Of a stretch of DNA of 64,000 bases, positions 1-12,466 are shown one piece after another. Under the pieces are notes generated by a model. That model saw only the letters and a program-made list of their open reading frames with translations. It was not told where the DNA came from and searched no databases. The DNA lies in assembly GCA_014529385.2 (NCBI GenBank), contig CM043955.1:145701140-145765139 (forward strand). Direction: 5' to 3'. This DNA comes from Adiantum capillus-veneris (Eukaryota > Streptophyta > Polypodiopsida > Polypodiales > Pteridaceae). The translations under genes were made by a program, and so were the position numbers. The number at the start of each line of letters is the position of its first letter. Positions within the stretch are counted from its first letter, which is position 1.

Positions 1-380
1 GAGATAGGTTCCCTAATTTCTATTGGCTTGGTTTTCTTTTTCCTACTACGTGCAGCCATGAGCTTGTCCCGAATCTGTTGTAGCTTAAATATGTCCAGAG
101 TGATGCTCATCCTAGCCGTCTGTCTATAACCCTGTTTATCAGAATTCAATATCCTATGTAAGAGTCCTATCTCTTGCCCCACTTTATAAGCATTTATGAG
201 TATATCAATATATCTTTTTATGAGTCCACCAAATGCTGCATTCTATGGTATATACACTCAATTTTCTCCTAGAGAATCAACCAAAGCGTTGCTTACTTAT
301 GATATTTTAGATATGTTTACTATATTGTGAAAATTTTGGCACCATTTTGTTTGTAATATCACTCTTTCTTTATTAAAAAA
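1..380 (-). mobile_element. PLE unit A1, 5' part
   Basis: This is the 5' portion of a Penelope-like unit that continues beyond the left edge. It matches, on the minus strand, the segment just before the coding region in units A2 (about 4190-4620), B (11580-11950) and C (25200-25580). The shared marks are the stretch around the tract 'gagaaaattgagtgtatat' and the short ORF beginning MAAHSRQKK in unit B. It abuts the tail of unit A2 near 380, so A1 and A2 are head to tail. The junction lacks about 1 kb of tail seen between A3 and A2, which points to a deletion there. Confidence 0.6.
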
Positions 381-774
381 AAATAAGTTATCCCTACAGG
401 ATTATCCCTTATCACCAATATGCAAAATTCTAAAGATGATATCCTTGACACACTGGGGAGTTTTTTTTATTCAAAGGTTTTGTACATCCTTTGATGAATT
501 CCACACAAAGGAAAAAATTGTTACATCGTGGAAATGATTACAAAAAGCCATACGACTTGTTTTGTATTAAAAAAGCAGCTATGCTCTGCTTGGAGCCTGC
601 TTCTGTCTCTTGTCCTATCCACTATTCATCTGCTAATGACGTAGTTTCCTGTTTCATGGTAAAAGGTTAGCACACTTCGGGTGGCATGGTGTCTATTTTT
701 TATTTCTATATATTTTAAGTGCGAGTTTTTTACAAAAGAAGTGTTCGCTCTCATGCTAGTTATTTTCTTGGTGG

Positions 775-2464
775 AGTAATTTGTATTTTTTCCAGGTGGT
801 GTATGTAACATACTCCCCTTCTAATGGTTCACATAATTGGATATATCTATTTAAATATGTGACTTGGTTTTCCTTGTGTGTGGCTTTGATCCCAATAATT
901 TCTAATGGATAAATTGTAAAGGGGTTCTCATGGGACAAGGTTTTTTTTGGTCAACACATTGTGAAATAAAGGGATTATTGGCAAACAATAAGTCATCCAT
1001 ATATCTCCATGAATATAAAAAGGCTTTCATTTTATCATATCGTTTAAGATGAGATATCTTTTTGATATATTCAATTTCAAACCATGCCAAGTACAAATTA
1101 CACCATAATGGAGAACAATTATATCCCATTTTTATACCTTTTTCTTGGTGATAAATGTGTTTTCCTTTTGTAAAACAATTGTCAAGCACAAATTCATTAA
1201 TATTGTGTAAATACGCAAATGTCCAAACCACTTCGCTTTTCTTTTTTGTAAGCACAATCTGCTTGCAGTATTTTTTAAAACCATGATATCTCATAGTTTT
1301 AATGAGCTTAACGATGTTGGAAAGTGCCTCAAGTAATCCATGTGTGCCTTTATGGGGAATAGCCTCATAACAAGATGTTATGTCAAATGAATGAATGTTT
1401 GTGATTTATTTTGGTAGATTAATCAAAAATCATATTGATTATTGATCATCCAATATCCATTGGTTTGTGTCCCAGAAAAAGTGTGTAGCTTTTATGTATT
1501 ATTTTGGTGTATTCAATAAATCCTTGTAGTAATCCCTTGAGTAATTTAGTGATTAATGTTGTAGTAGGAGTAAATACACAATTGTGTGCATTAGTGATAT
1601 ATCTAAAGTCCATTTTGTGAATTTTAAAATTTCTCATAAGATATGGGAGAGAGTACTCTAATGTTGTTTCTAGCCCAAGTTCTTGAGTATAAGAACCTAT
1701 GGCTTGACAAATCTCTTCTTCATTTGAGGGGAGAAGATGGAGCTCAAGGGATTCCAATCTTCTTCCTGTTGCTAGTTGAATGAGTTTTTTACATATAAAA
1801 ACTGGAGTTTGTCTGTATTTTTATACCAAGGAGTTTTTTTTTGTCTGTGAAAAGAAAATTTGTGCGACAATGTCTCATTAATTGAATTTTGGATGTAATT
1901 GTGATGTGCTTTATTGTCCTCACATTCAAAAAGGATACATAAAGATTTCCTGGCTTTTCCAAGTTCTTTTATTACTGAGATAGGGCTAACAAGTACTAAC
2001 TAGATGTGCTTTAGTCTCTTCTTATATATTCTTGAAATTTTTTATGTTTGGCTAATTTAGGGTTCAAAGTCGAGTAAAAAAATTGGAAAACTGTTTATGA
2101 ATTAAGCATCCACATGGTTGTGTTTCATCAAACTCTATAGAAAAAACCGAAGTTGGTTTGTAAAGAGTATGTTTAAGGTTCTTTGTATATTTCCAGCCAA
2201 AACAAATACGCATTTTAGACAAGTCTTTGTTGATGTGAAAATCATTTATCATTGTTTGAAAAAATACTTGTAGGGTCAATAAAGTCCATAAATTTGTTAC
2301 AAAACAAAATGTGAATAAATCTCCTATGCATCCTAGCAATATGTTCAAAATGTAGCAAACCATTGTACCTGGTCTTCAAAATTTGAGTATTCAAGTGCCA
2401 TAGGAGTCTCTCCGTAGTCTTCAGATCCTCTGAACTGCCTTGGTTTCTTACTTGTAGACGCCAT
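775..2464 (-). pseudogene. PLE reverse transcriptase, unit A2 (broken)
   Basis: The protein would be an RNA-templated DNA polymerase that copies the element. It begins near MASTSKKPRQFRGSEDYG. It then shows a PCGC-H-FSNF segment, KIHKMDFRYITNAHNC in the fingers, the motif KGIKMGYNCSPLWCNLYLAW corresponding to RT motif B, and the catalytic box RYMDDLLF (motif C). These match the Penelope-like RT plan better than LINE or LTR RTs. The frame breaks several times between about 2060 and 1290. After GEYVTYTTWKK the last 90 or so codons seen in unit B are missing, and the frame runs straight into tail sequence near 775. Confidence 0.7.
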
Positions 2465-3660
2465 ACTTCTTGGTGTGTGCGTAATCTTCTTCAATTGCTC
2501 CTTATCTTTGGGAGGTTTGAGTAAGGTTTTTATTGTGTTAGATACTGGTGTATTGTGTAGATTTTGGAGAAGTGGAGTCCCTAGTGTGTATAGGACTAGT
2601 CCTTTGGCTGCTTCTAGCATGTTCTCATGAAAATGATAATAAATTATCACTGCATGACTTGGAAATGAGGCTACCCAAGCTATAAACCCATAGACTTGTG
2701 TTGGCCCTGATGAAAATTGAAAGAACCTTGGTAAATTCTAAAACACGTACCACAAAAATTGGTCAAACCAAATGATTGAAGAAGCACAACTTGAATTTGG
2801 ATCGACCCTTTTGCATTGGCATTTGAGGAAAGGTCTATAAGAGTTCCAACAGTTCCTTAGAAACCGTTTCTGATCCTTTGCTATGTCTATAAGAGAGAGT
2901 CCTTTGGTGCGAGCAATAATTGAAGAACTGGGACATGGTTTACCGTCCACATCAAACAGTTTGATATGTTCAAGCTCAAAGAGAACATCCTATGATAACA
3001 GATGTTTGGAATGTAGGGCTAGGGTTTTACATTGTTCGACAATATCCATGGGAATGCTGCAAAGCAATCCTAGCGAAGAAATTGTAAATGGTGCATGGTG
3101 GTTCAATATTTCATAATCCCAGAGCTTGTGCTCAAGTTGAATAGGGTGGTAGAAGTGGGATTACTTTTGAAATTTTTTTAGAAACGGCTCTTTCTGTGGG
3201 TATAGTATCTATAGCCGATAGAAAGTTGTCAGCTTCCTCCTCTTCTTCTTCAAGAAGGTCTAGATTCAAAAGAAGATTAATAACCCTTTTGGGATGTTTA
3301 ATTTCTATAGGGATATCAGGGAGGTTATTGATGAAATACAATTTGTTCACAATAGTGGGTAAAGAAGTGAAATAAAAATCAAGATCTGAGCTATCGTGAG
3401 CATCGATAATGGGTAATTTGGCCAGGAAGGCACAAAATGCCTCTAAAAGCTTTTCCTTCTCTTTCCTAAAAGGAATAAGCAAAGAGAGCCATTCATTGAC
3501 AGAGGATGTGTTGAAAACTGAGATAGAGTGGGTGATTATAGCTTGTTTCTCAAAAGCAAGCAATTTTTTGTGAAATTCTACACCTTTGAAACAAGAAATT
3601 ATACATTTGGTACCAATCTGTGGAATAGGAATGTCTTCTTCTACTCCATATCCCAAACTG
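2465..3660 (-). pseudogene. PLE N-terminal coding region, unit A2
   Basis: This is the conserved but unidentified region that precedes the RT. It starts at MGYGVEEDIPIPQIG, has an acidic run (EEEEEE) about 140 residues in, and ends with a block containing NCWNSYRPFLKC, then DPNSSCASSIIWFDQ. A TAG after WYVF interrupts it. Beyond that the frame (FFQFSSGPTQVYGFIAWVAS and on) runs without a stop into the RT start, so both parts probably belong to one long ORF. No known domain was recognised. The same region occurs in units B, C and D, and a distant relative lies at 40060-41247. Confidence 0.6.
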
Positions 3661-6250
3661 TTGAGGGATGGAATCCAAAAAGCCTAAATCAATCACCATA
3701 TAAGTATTAATCATAACATTAGTGATTAAATTATTGCCATATCAGTACTATGTTTTCTTAGTATATGATGGATACCCCACCAAAGGTATCCTGGGAAAAT
3801 TTGTGTGTGTAATTTGAGTTTAAATCCCATCATTCAAAATCATATATTAAGAGACTTAAATATTGTTTAAAAACATATTGTGTAAAGAACAATTTCTTAA
3901 GAAAAATGGAGAATTTCTTGATACATAAACAATCCATTACAAGATACTTTGATACATGGCAGAGTAGGAGTTTTAGCCGGAACTCCTAGCATATGAGAGC
4001 AGGGATCTTCACCTGCCAACCAACCACCATTACAATTAACTAGAAGTAATTCGTACTAAAAGTGATAGGTATCCAAGCAAACCCCATTGGTTGTTATCAC
4101 TGTCACATCTTTGAACCCAACTACACTCCTAAATATATATTATGCTTTCTTTAGCTCGTCTATGTAAGTAGGGTCTATTATGATTTTTGAAAATTTTGAT
4201 GGGTTAACATGGTTTTGAGATAGGGTCCCTCATTTCTTTTGGTTAGGTTTTCTTTTGCCTACTGTGTGCAGTCATGAGCTTCTCCTGAATCTATTGTAGC
4301 TTAAATATGTCATGAGTGATGCTCATCCTAGCCGTCTATCTATAACCCTGTTTATAAAAAATAATGAGAAACATGTGGTTAATATCCTATGTAAGAGTCC
4401 TGTCTCTTGCCCCACTTTATAAGAATTTATGAGTATATCAATATATCTTTGTAAGAGTCCACTAGATGTTACATTCTATGGTATATACACTCAATTTTCT
4501 CCTAGAGAATCAACCAAAGCGTTGCTTACTTATGATATTTTAGATATGTTTACTATATTGTGAAAATTTTGGCAGCATTTTGTTTGTAATATCACTCTTT
4601 ATTTATTTATTTATTATTTATTCATAACCAAGGAACCATATTTTTACCAACATCTACCTTCATCCTTACTAATTATCAGAAATCTTATGGTTTTTTCCAT
4701 TTTGGAATTCAAAACTTTCCGGAGGAAAGCACTTAATACAAAATAGAACCCTCGTTTTTTATTCTATTGATTTAAGTACTTGATCAAAAATTGTAGGAAA
4801 CTTATCTAAGTATTCAAAATACATGTAACACAATACGTGAATAGTACTTGCCGTTCTCATCTGTGTACTTGTTATCCCTCTTGTATACGCTTATTGTCCA
4901 AGATTCTGTAACTCTGTCATTGCAAAACCCTTCAAATAATACTTTTATGATAGGTATTAGCTTTAGGATGATGATCACTACTATGTTTTACTACTATTAT
5001 CATCTATGGTTTATGTTGATGATACTCTATGAGTATGATTGTATATTTACCTTTGTATGTGCATATGTGCTACTGTGTTATCTTTTTGAGAACCTTCCCT
5101 TTGTGCAGATTTTTGTGTATACGCCTGTGTGTGTGTATGTGCATGCGTGTGTGTGTGAAATCCAAAGAACTGCTCTACGTTTTTTTCAAAAACCTTTATA
5201 AGTATGCATGTGCATGTGTTTATGTGAGCATGTTTTGTTCTATAACTAATACTCTATGGAAAACCGGCATTACATATGTTACAACTGCTATCCGATGTTT
5301 ATCGCAACTTCAATGCTAGATTTTTAATGATGGAATATACATAGCCCATTAAATACCTCATGCATATGATTGTGTGTGTGTGTAAATGGGTGTGGAATTG
5401 CCACCCCGTGTACTTCTATTTCAACTATGTATCATGCGATTCTGAGAAAAACGTCATCATTTACCTTATGTAGTATGCCGAGGAGTGAACACACAATCCT
5501 CCAATGCTTGTTTGTTTGCAACTGGAGGTTCACAGAGCAGAGCTTGTTCTCTTCACACTTGCGTTTGTTGTTTGAGAAGGAGGGTGTGTGCGCATGTTGT
5601 AGCCCAGTGGCAGTTTACTTAGAGTATGGGTGAGCGCTTATCGTCGTTAGCAGTTGATAATAAACTATGTATGTGCGCGCTACAAAGCCAGGCATCATCG
5701 TGTGCATTTTAGACTCTTGTGCAAGGATTATTTATATAAAAAAACATTGTAAGCGGTGTAGTAAATGAGCCGTGCATGAGTTTTTTTCTTTTTCTCGGAA
5801 TGTTGAGCCACCAATCGAAAGTTTCTTAAATTAACAATTTGCCATATAGGATTATCCCTTATCTCCAATATGGAAAATACTAAAGATATTATCCTTGACA
5901 CCCTAGGGAGTTTTATTTATTCAAAGGTTTTGTACATCCTTCAATGAATTCCACACAAAGGAAAAAACTGTTACATCTCGGAAATGATTACAAAATGCCA
6001 TAAGGCTTGTTTTTTATTAAAAAATTAGTTATGGTCTGCTTGGAGCCTGCTTTAGACTCTTGTCCCGTCCATCATTCATCTGCTAATGACGTAGTTGCCT
6101 ATTTCATGGTAAAAGATTAGTACACTTCTGGTGGCATGGTGTCCATTTTTTATTTTCTGTATATTTTAAGTGGGAGTTTTTTACTAAAAATGTGTTCACT
6201 CTCATGCTAGTTATTTTCCGAGTGGATATGCCAATGATATGTATATCATA

Positions 6251-6445
6251 TATATTGTGTGTGTATGTGTGTGTGTATGTTTGTATGTGTGTGTGTGTGT
6301 GTGCGTACGCGTGCGTGCACGCATGCATGTGTGTGTGCGGGTGTGTGTGTGCGTGCGTGCGAGGGCATGCGCGTGTGATAGAAGAGAGAGATAAAATGTG
6401 GTATGTATGTCATATATACTCTGTGTGTGTGTGTGTGTGTGTGTG
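6251..6445. repeat. (GT)n / (GC/GT)n microsatellite in PLE tail
   Basis: Alternating purine-pyrimidine GT/GC runs are broken by short non-repeat stretches. The same tract sits at the equivalent place in unit B (23353-23520), so it belongs to the element. Alternating GT/GC favours left-handed DNA and replication slippage. Confidence 0.9.
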
Positions 6446-6562
6446 GCCCTCCCCATCCTTGAGGAAAGATACACTTGGTGTAGGATAGGCCACTAGGTGG
6501 ACCTATTCCCTACCAATTCTATGTTTTAAGGTATTGGTTCTAAATCTAATGCCAGGAAATTT

Positions 6563-6567
6563 GTTTT
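6563..6567. repeat. Target-site duplication beside gypsy-1 3' LTR
   Basis: On the minus strand this reads AAAAC directly after the LTR end. The partner beside the 5' LTR is GAAAC at 35712-35716, one mismatch in five. Both lie at the same codon of the PLE RT, which supports a single insertion event. Confidence 0.6.
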
Positions 6568-9500
6568 TGTGAAATCTCCCTTTACCGACACCAAAGTGGG
6601 ATGGGATCTTTGACAGGTCTCTAGGTCTAACAAAAGTCAGACTCTCTAAACAAGAAAAATCCAGGGAATAGACCTTTACGATGGACAATGGCTTGGATCT
6701 ATAGCCCTAGACGAAGATCTGCCTGTATTGCAATGAAAACAGAACAACTTTTTTTTGAAAATTATAAGACTATTTTGGCCCTATAACTTCCATAATTTGG
6801 GCTAAGGTATCCCCAACCGATACTTTTTTACGTCTAACATATGTGAGGGCACAGCCCCGCTGGTGGACTCCTCTTCCAAGTCGAGAAGTTTTCTAGATGT
6901 TTTTAGTGCACGAGAATGGATAGTTACTTGACTAATCAGGTCCACCCGTCCATGATTGACAACCTTAGTCAATCCCCACTTACCACCCCCCATTCAAACA
7001 TGATACTTTGATATTTAATTATTACCATGTTCTTATCACAATTAAAATAATGATTCCTTTTATCTTTCATAACAGTAATTCATTAACACAACCCTTGAAA
7101 GCAGTATTGAAAACATTCTTTTAGCAAACAGACATCTTTAAACTTAAGACAAGGTACTTTCAATCAAAACATTGTCCATAATAACCATGACCAGTACTCT
7201 TCTTGTCTCAAGACAACCTAAGGGTGAAAAAACGGCACCCATTCCTTATTTACAATCCGGGGTGGATAAACCCCCACCCAAGCTTCCGGGTGCCGATACA
7301 CCAAACCAATTGCCCATACAACCGGGAGGCTCCGCTAGGATAAAAACGGTATCTTAACTTATGTAGAAACATCAAGACATGACATGGAGTAACAACTCAA
7401 TGTTCATGGGGGTAACGGACTTATCCGTGGCTGAAAATCCATCATTATTCATCAAAATATATCAAGGAGTTGGAGGTGTCTTGAGACAAGTTGTCTTAAG
7501 AATGATCAATCATATCTTTCCCAATTCAACCAGCCTTAATCCAAACAATTCTTCCCTACTTTATAAACAAATGCACTTTGGTTTCTTGGAAGATGCCTTC
7601 CAATTTTAAGTCAATTTCACATTTCCTAATTCCTAATTACTCCTCTTTTTCGTATGCAATGTTAATACTTAAGAAGAACTTGATTCATTTAAACTTAATT
7701 ATAACGAAGACCCACATGGGACTTATTTGGCATTTGTTGTAGCACCGGGACCTATACACTCTCATCAATAGGCCTACTACTAGGCCCGAGTTCGTCGTTG
7801 TGCAACGCTCTAGTTTTTTTTGGAGCTCTGTCCTCATCATCAGATGTAGGATTGGCCCGGCTCCTTTTAGGTGCCATAACATCTTATCCTTATAAAAAAT
7901 TACGTCTAATCATTAGGTAAATTATCCAAAAGCTAAACTTAACCTTTGTATTCAACCTTAATCCAAATTTGTAGTCTTAATTGGTAAATTCTTGACCTAG
8001 TAATTTCTTATTTACCTATATAAATATGATATCTTTTTCCAAACCTTCCCTAAGGGTTTTCTAAGCTCTCCTAGTCTTCTTATAATTTTCTATATCTTTT
8101 TCCTAGTTTTTCTATCAAATTTTAAGCTTGGAATTTTCTTATTTTGAGGTTTATATTTATTCTATTTATTTTCTCTTAAATATTTCATTTCCTCAACCTT
8201 ATATCACTGTTTACACTTACTGTAATTTTCCTAGAAACTTTTGATCGCAAGGTCTGTTTATTTTAATTAATCTTTTGCTAAAAGTAGGACTTTTGGTCAA
8301 TTATGATTTTCTAAATTGATTAATTAACTATGGTATAATTATCACAAGTAGAAAATAATATTTGGGACCTTTGGTTATTATCTTTTAATTTTCTAACTTA
8401 AACATCTAATTTCCATCTTTATTTTCAACTAAAAATAGTATAATTTGACTTAGATAAACATCTATACTAGTTTTCTAACCTTAAGATAATTACCGTGGAT
8501 TTTTTATCATGTAATGAAACTCTAATAAATAGCATGTAATCATCTAACATGATTTCCTAATTTCCATCTTCGATTTTCAACTTGAATTAGTATAATTTGA
8601 GTTAAATAAATATCTATACTAATTTTCTGACCTTAATCACGGATTGTTTATCATGTACTCTAACTCTGAAAAATAGCATGTAATCATATAACATGATCTA
8701 CTAATTTTCCCCTTTGATTTTTAGTCAAAATCAAACAAAATTAGCTAAGGTAATTAGCTCATCTAATTATCTGTTCTTAAGATAATTATCCCGAATTTCT
8801 AATTGTATTTTCCATCTCTAGTAATTACTATGTAATTATATAAATTAATTTGCTAATTTTCCTTTTCAATTCATGGTCTAAATCAAACACTATTAGCTAA
8901 GTTAATTAGTTAAAGAAATTTTTTGTCCGTGGCCTAATTATTCTAACTTTCTACATTGTTTTCTAGCTCTTATAATTATTGTATAATTATCTAAGTAATT
9001 TAAATAATTTTTCCCTTCAATTTATACTTAAAAATAGATAATTTTAGCCTAATTAATGATCTAAACTAATTTTTTGTGCATGTCCTAACTATCCTGATTC
9101 TTTAATAGTGTTTTCTAGCTCTAATAATTATTATATAATTATCTAAGTAATTTAGATAATTTCTCCCTTCAATTTATGCTTAAAAACAAAAACATTCATT
9201 AGCTAAACTAATTTTTTGTGCATGGACTAATTATCTTGGCTTCCTAACATTGGTTTTTAGCTCTAATAATTACTGTATAGTTATCGAAGGGATTTAGCTA
9301 ATTTTCCACTTTAATTTATGCTCAAAAACAGCTAATTTTGGCTTAATTAACTAGATAAACCAATTTTTATGTGCATGGCCTAATTACCTTGGGTTTTTAA
9401 CAAGATTTTCTAGCTCTAATAATTATGGTGTTATTATCTAAGTATGTAAACTAAATTCCCCTTCAATTTATGATTCAAAACAATTAATTTCTACCTAATT

Positions 9501-10439
9501 AATTAGGTAGATTACTCAAAAAAAAAAATTCTAATTTCCCTGGCTTCTACATAGTATAACCAAGCTTTGAAAATTATACTTTAATTATTAAGGATTAAAA
9601 CCTATTTTTCTTCATAAATCTACCTAAAATTAACCACTTTTAGCTTAATATGCAATAATTAATTAACTAGATTAGTGATCAACCTTAAGAAATTAGTGAT
9701 CAATAATTTAAAGATAATGAAAAGAGTAATTTATAATAGGGAATGCTTAATCTCCTTAATTAATAGTTTAATTAGGAGAATTTAATCAAAACTTAAGTTA
9801 TTTTTCTAATTAACCAAAATTAGACTAATTACCTCGATTAATTACAAAGACTTTCTGTTCTCTAAGTAATTTTTGAGAGATGTTCTCTTATATGCAAGAG
9901 AAATCTGCCAGGATTTTGAGTGTGTGTTCAATTGTAAAGAGGGGGGGCCTTTTTGTAGCTTTTTAGGGCTCATAGGCTGTTTCTGGCAGTTCCTTGCACT
10001 TCAAGGCAGCCCCCAGCTCTCCCCTAGCGCCACCTGCTGCTAAATCAAGCCTGGATAGGTTCATTACTGCTCCACACAGTCCCCAAATGCACCAAATTGA
10101 CCCTGCTCTTTTTCTGACTCTTTTCATGATTAATTTTGAAAATATCTGTAAATATCTAGGGATTTTATGATAAAATTCTTTTACAGCAATGATTACCAAA
10201 ACATTAGAATTTATTTAATTAATTTAATCAACAATGTAAACTTCCAAGGGCCATAACGATGTTAGTTTTTATCGGAATTCAGTTCTGAAAATTTCTAACC
10301 ATAGTAAAGTCATGATTGCGGTTCCAAAAATACCAATATTTGCCATGTTCGGGCAATTCTACATTGCTTTTTTAATAAACATATCAGTTTTATTAAGCTT
10401 TATACAATCTTTAAAGTTTCAAAAACTGGAAACCTTACA
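6568..10439 (-). mobile_element. gypsy-1 3' LTR (3.9 kb)
   Basis: On the minus strand the LTR starts TGTAAGGTTTCCAG and ends GGAGATTTCACA, the usual TG...CA ends. It is the inverted counterpart of 35717-39000. A G-rich purine tract lies just outside its start (10440-10455), as expected for a 3' LTR. It is about 590 bp longer than its partner. Much of the difference is a non-AT-rich stretch near 9940-10130 that is largely missing from the other copy. The middle (8300-9850) is very AT-rich. ORFs at 7172-7357 and 9963-10199 are chance frames. Confidence 0.85.
8560..9480. repeat. AT-rich tandem repeat inside gypsy-1 LTR
   Basis: Diverged units of roughly 150-165 bp recur. Each carries 'ctctaataattat', 'taattatctaagtaatt', 'ttcaatttatg' and a copy of 'tttttgtgcatg(g)cctaa'. 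The matching array in the 5' LTR lies at about 36540-37100. I see no coding content. Confidence 0.65.
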
Positions 10440-11384
10440 ATCACCCCAACTTAAGGAATTGAGATGTCTTCATCTCAACCGAAATTGGGAAAATCCTTAA
10501 GAAGTGATACTTCGTCCTCCCATGTGGCGTCTTCAGTGGGATAGTCTTTCCACTTTACTCTGTTACTGATTTCTAGTTTCAAAGATATAATCTGGTTTGA
10601 ATTTCCACAATTCCTTACTATTTACTTGCTACTCAAATTTCCCCAAGAAACTTTCAGTGTTGAGCCCATCTTAAAAACCTTTACAAACCGTTATCTGAAC
10701 GCCCTCGGCGTGTTCTTGCCATTCTGAGCAGTCTGCGTTCAACACAAGCTTCCACCATTGCACCAGAGGTACCCCCTCTGTGCTCTAACCTGTTTGACCA
10801 ACAATGTGTAAAGGGTTTTAAGAAGTATCATACCAAGTGTTCTTTTAGCTTCCTATTAGTCTCGTACATTATTACTTTCATATATAGGCCATTTTTCAAG
10901 GAAGTATATCTTGTGCACAAGCCTAATGTGAGTTGGTTTTTAGATAACCATCTTATTTCTAAGATTCGAATTCTACCTTCCTGATGAGAACCTCTTTCTC
11001 ATTTGCTAGATCTACCCTTAATTTCTTGACTAAATGCTAATTTAACTTTAGAATCCTTAAGTAATTGGGACATAAAATAATCTATACCATTATAATATAT
11101 AAGTAACTCAAAGTTTTTCATTATCGGTTTATTGTGGTTTACAAAACTGCCTATTATTGCTGAGCTCTAGGATTGCTAATTGTGACCAAGCGAGTGGCTC
11201 TTTCATCTTCCTCATTGATTAAGGTTGGTTCTCTCATGATTTCATAAGATCTGGCTCCTCTTGCTCTTCCTCTACCTCATCCTCCATTTCTACCTCCTCT
11301 TCGATTATCTCCTTGATTTTGAGGAATGGCTCTAGCAATAGTTCAAGGGTTCTGCTCTTCAGGACAGTTATTTAAATTCGCACA
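10440..11384 (-). mobile_element. gypsy-1 3' internal remnant
   Basis: This is the internal sequence next to the 3' LTR. It contains the polypurine tract and the end of the chromodomain, then about 700 bp of unrecognised sequence. An acidic open stretch rich in Glu lies at 11190-11360 on the minus strand. It stops near 11385, where PLE unit B begins abruptly in the opposite orientation. I read that junction as a rearrangement breakpoint. Confidence 0.55.
10475..10640 (-). pseudogene. gypsy-1 chromodomain C-terminus (fragment)
   Basis: The minus strand reads VKWKDYPTEDATWEDE, then KDFPNFG and a stop. This is the second half of a chromodomain and nearly matches the end of the gypsy-2 polyprotein (VKWKDYPEEDATWEDE). 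Chromodomains at the integrase C-terminus define chromoviruses and are thought to steer integration to particular chromatin. Upstream the frame is broken and the integrase is absent. Confidence 0.75.
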
Positions 11385-12466
11385 ACACATAGGGAAGAAT
11401 TCCAAAAAAGGAAAAACCATAAGATTTCTGATAATTAGTAAGCATGAATGTAGATGTTGGTAAAAATATGGCTCCTTGGTTATGACAACCTCTTGTAAGG
11501 AGAAAAGCCAATGATTACTTTAAAAAGAAAAAAACAGAGTGATGTTACAAACAAAATTTTACCAAAATTTTCACAATTTAGGAAACATATCTATAATGTA
11601 GAGAAAATATCATAAAAAACCAACACTTTGGTTGATTCTCTAGGAGAAAATTGAGTGTATATACCATAGAATGTAACATTTGGTGTACTCATATAAAGAT
11701 ATATTGATATACTCATAAATGTTTATAAAGTGGGGCAAGAGATAGTACTCTTACATAGGATATTAACCACATGTTTCTAATTATTTTTTATAAACAGGGT
11801 TATAGACACACGGCTAGGATGAGCATCACTCGGGACATATTTAAGCTACAATAGATTCAAGACAAGCTCATGGCTGCACATAGTAGGCAAAAGAAAACCA
11901 AACCAATAGCAATTAGGGATCCTATCTCCAAACCATGTAAATCCATCAAACTTTTCATAGACCGGAATAGACCCTACTTACATAGACGAGCTAGAAAAAA
12001 CATATATAAAGTTAGGAGTGTAGTTGGGTTTTGGGATGTGACAGCGATAACAACCTGTGGGATTTTCTTGGATACCTGTCACCCATTTAGTACGAATTAG
12101 TTCTAATTAATTATAATGGTGGTTGGTTGGCAGGTAAAGATCCCCGCTCTCATCTGATAGGAGTTCTGACTAAAATTCATACTTTGTCATGTATCAAAGT
12201 ATCTTGTAATGGATTATTTTTGTATCAAGAAATTCTCCATTTTTCTTAAGAAATTTTTCTTTACACAATATGTTTTTCAAACAGTATTTAAGTCTCTCAG
12301 TATATTATTCTAAATGATGGGATTTTAAATTCAAACACACACAAATTTTCCTAGAATATCTTTGGTCAAGTATCCATCATATACTGAGAAAACTTAGTAC
12401 TAGCATGGCAATAATTTAATCGCTAATGTTATGCTTAATACTTATATGGTGATTGACTCAAGCTTC

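Larger units (their letters stand above)
381..4735 (-). mobile_element. PLE unit A2 (Penelope-like retroelement)
   Basis: This unit carries a 5' non-coding stretch (about 4735-3660), an N-terminal coding region, a reverse transcriptase region and a shortened tail. The order and sequence repeat in units B, C and D. Coding parts hold several stops and frameshifts, so the unit is dead. Its upstream neighbour A3 joins it in the same orientation near 4735. That head-to-tail order is typical of Penelope-like elements, whose repeated ends are called pseudo-LTRs. Both ends were placed by comparing copies and may be off by tens of bases. Confidence 0.65.
4736..6567 (-). mobile_element. PLE unit A3, C-terminus and tail
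   Basis: This is the 3' end of a third unit. The RT C-terminus (KFPGIRFRTNTLKHRIGRE, then stop) is read on the minus strand from 6567 to 6503. A (GT)n tract and a 1.5-kb non-coding tail follow, and the tail is nearly the same as 23301-25010 of unit B. The unit is cut at 6568 by the LTR of gypsy-1. Its missing 5' part is best explained by unit D (33125-35716), which stops at the equivalent codon. No GIY-YIG nuclease was seen in the tail. Short ORFs here are low-complexity Cys/Val or His/Thr products of the repeat tracts. Confidence 0.65.

Noticed and set aside
2700-2730. CTGATGA followed by GAAA, like a hammerhead ribozyme core, known from PLE pseudo-LTRs
   Set aside because: No stem II can form between the two motifs, and the site lies inside the conserved coding region on the other strand. 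I found no better hammerhead at the unit junctions.
6211-6488. ORFs rich in Cys/Val or His/Thr (also 23329-23639, 47525-47769, 60660-60968, 62432-62751)
   Set aside because: They are translations of (GT)n/(AC)n tracts, with no conserved protein content.
7172-7357. ORF with mirror copy at 38184-38411
   Set aside because: Both lie inside LTRs of the same element, on opposite element strands or frames, and look like chance frames.
11870-12100. 76-aa ORF beginning MAAHSRQKKTKPIAIRD as a possible extra PLE protein
   Set aside because: The other units (A1, A2, C) do not keep the frame. The sequence is conserved only as DNA of the repeat.
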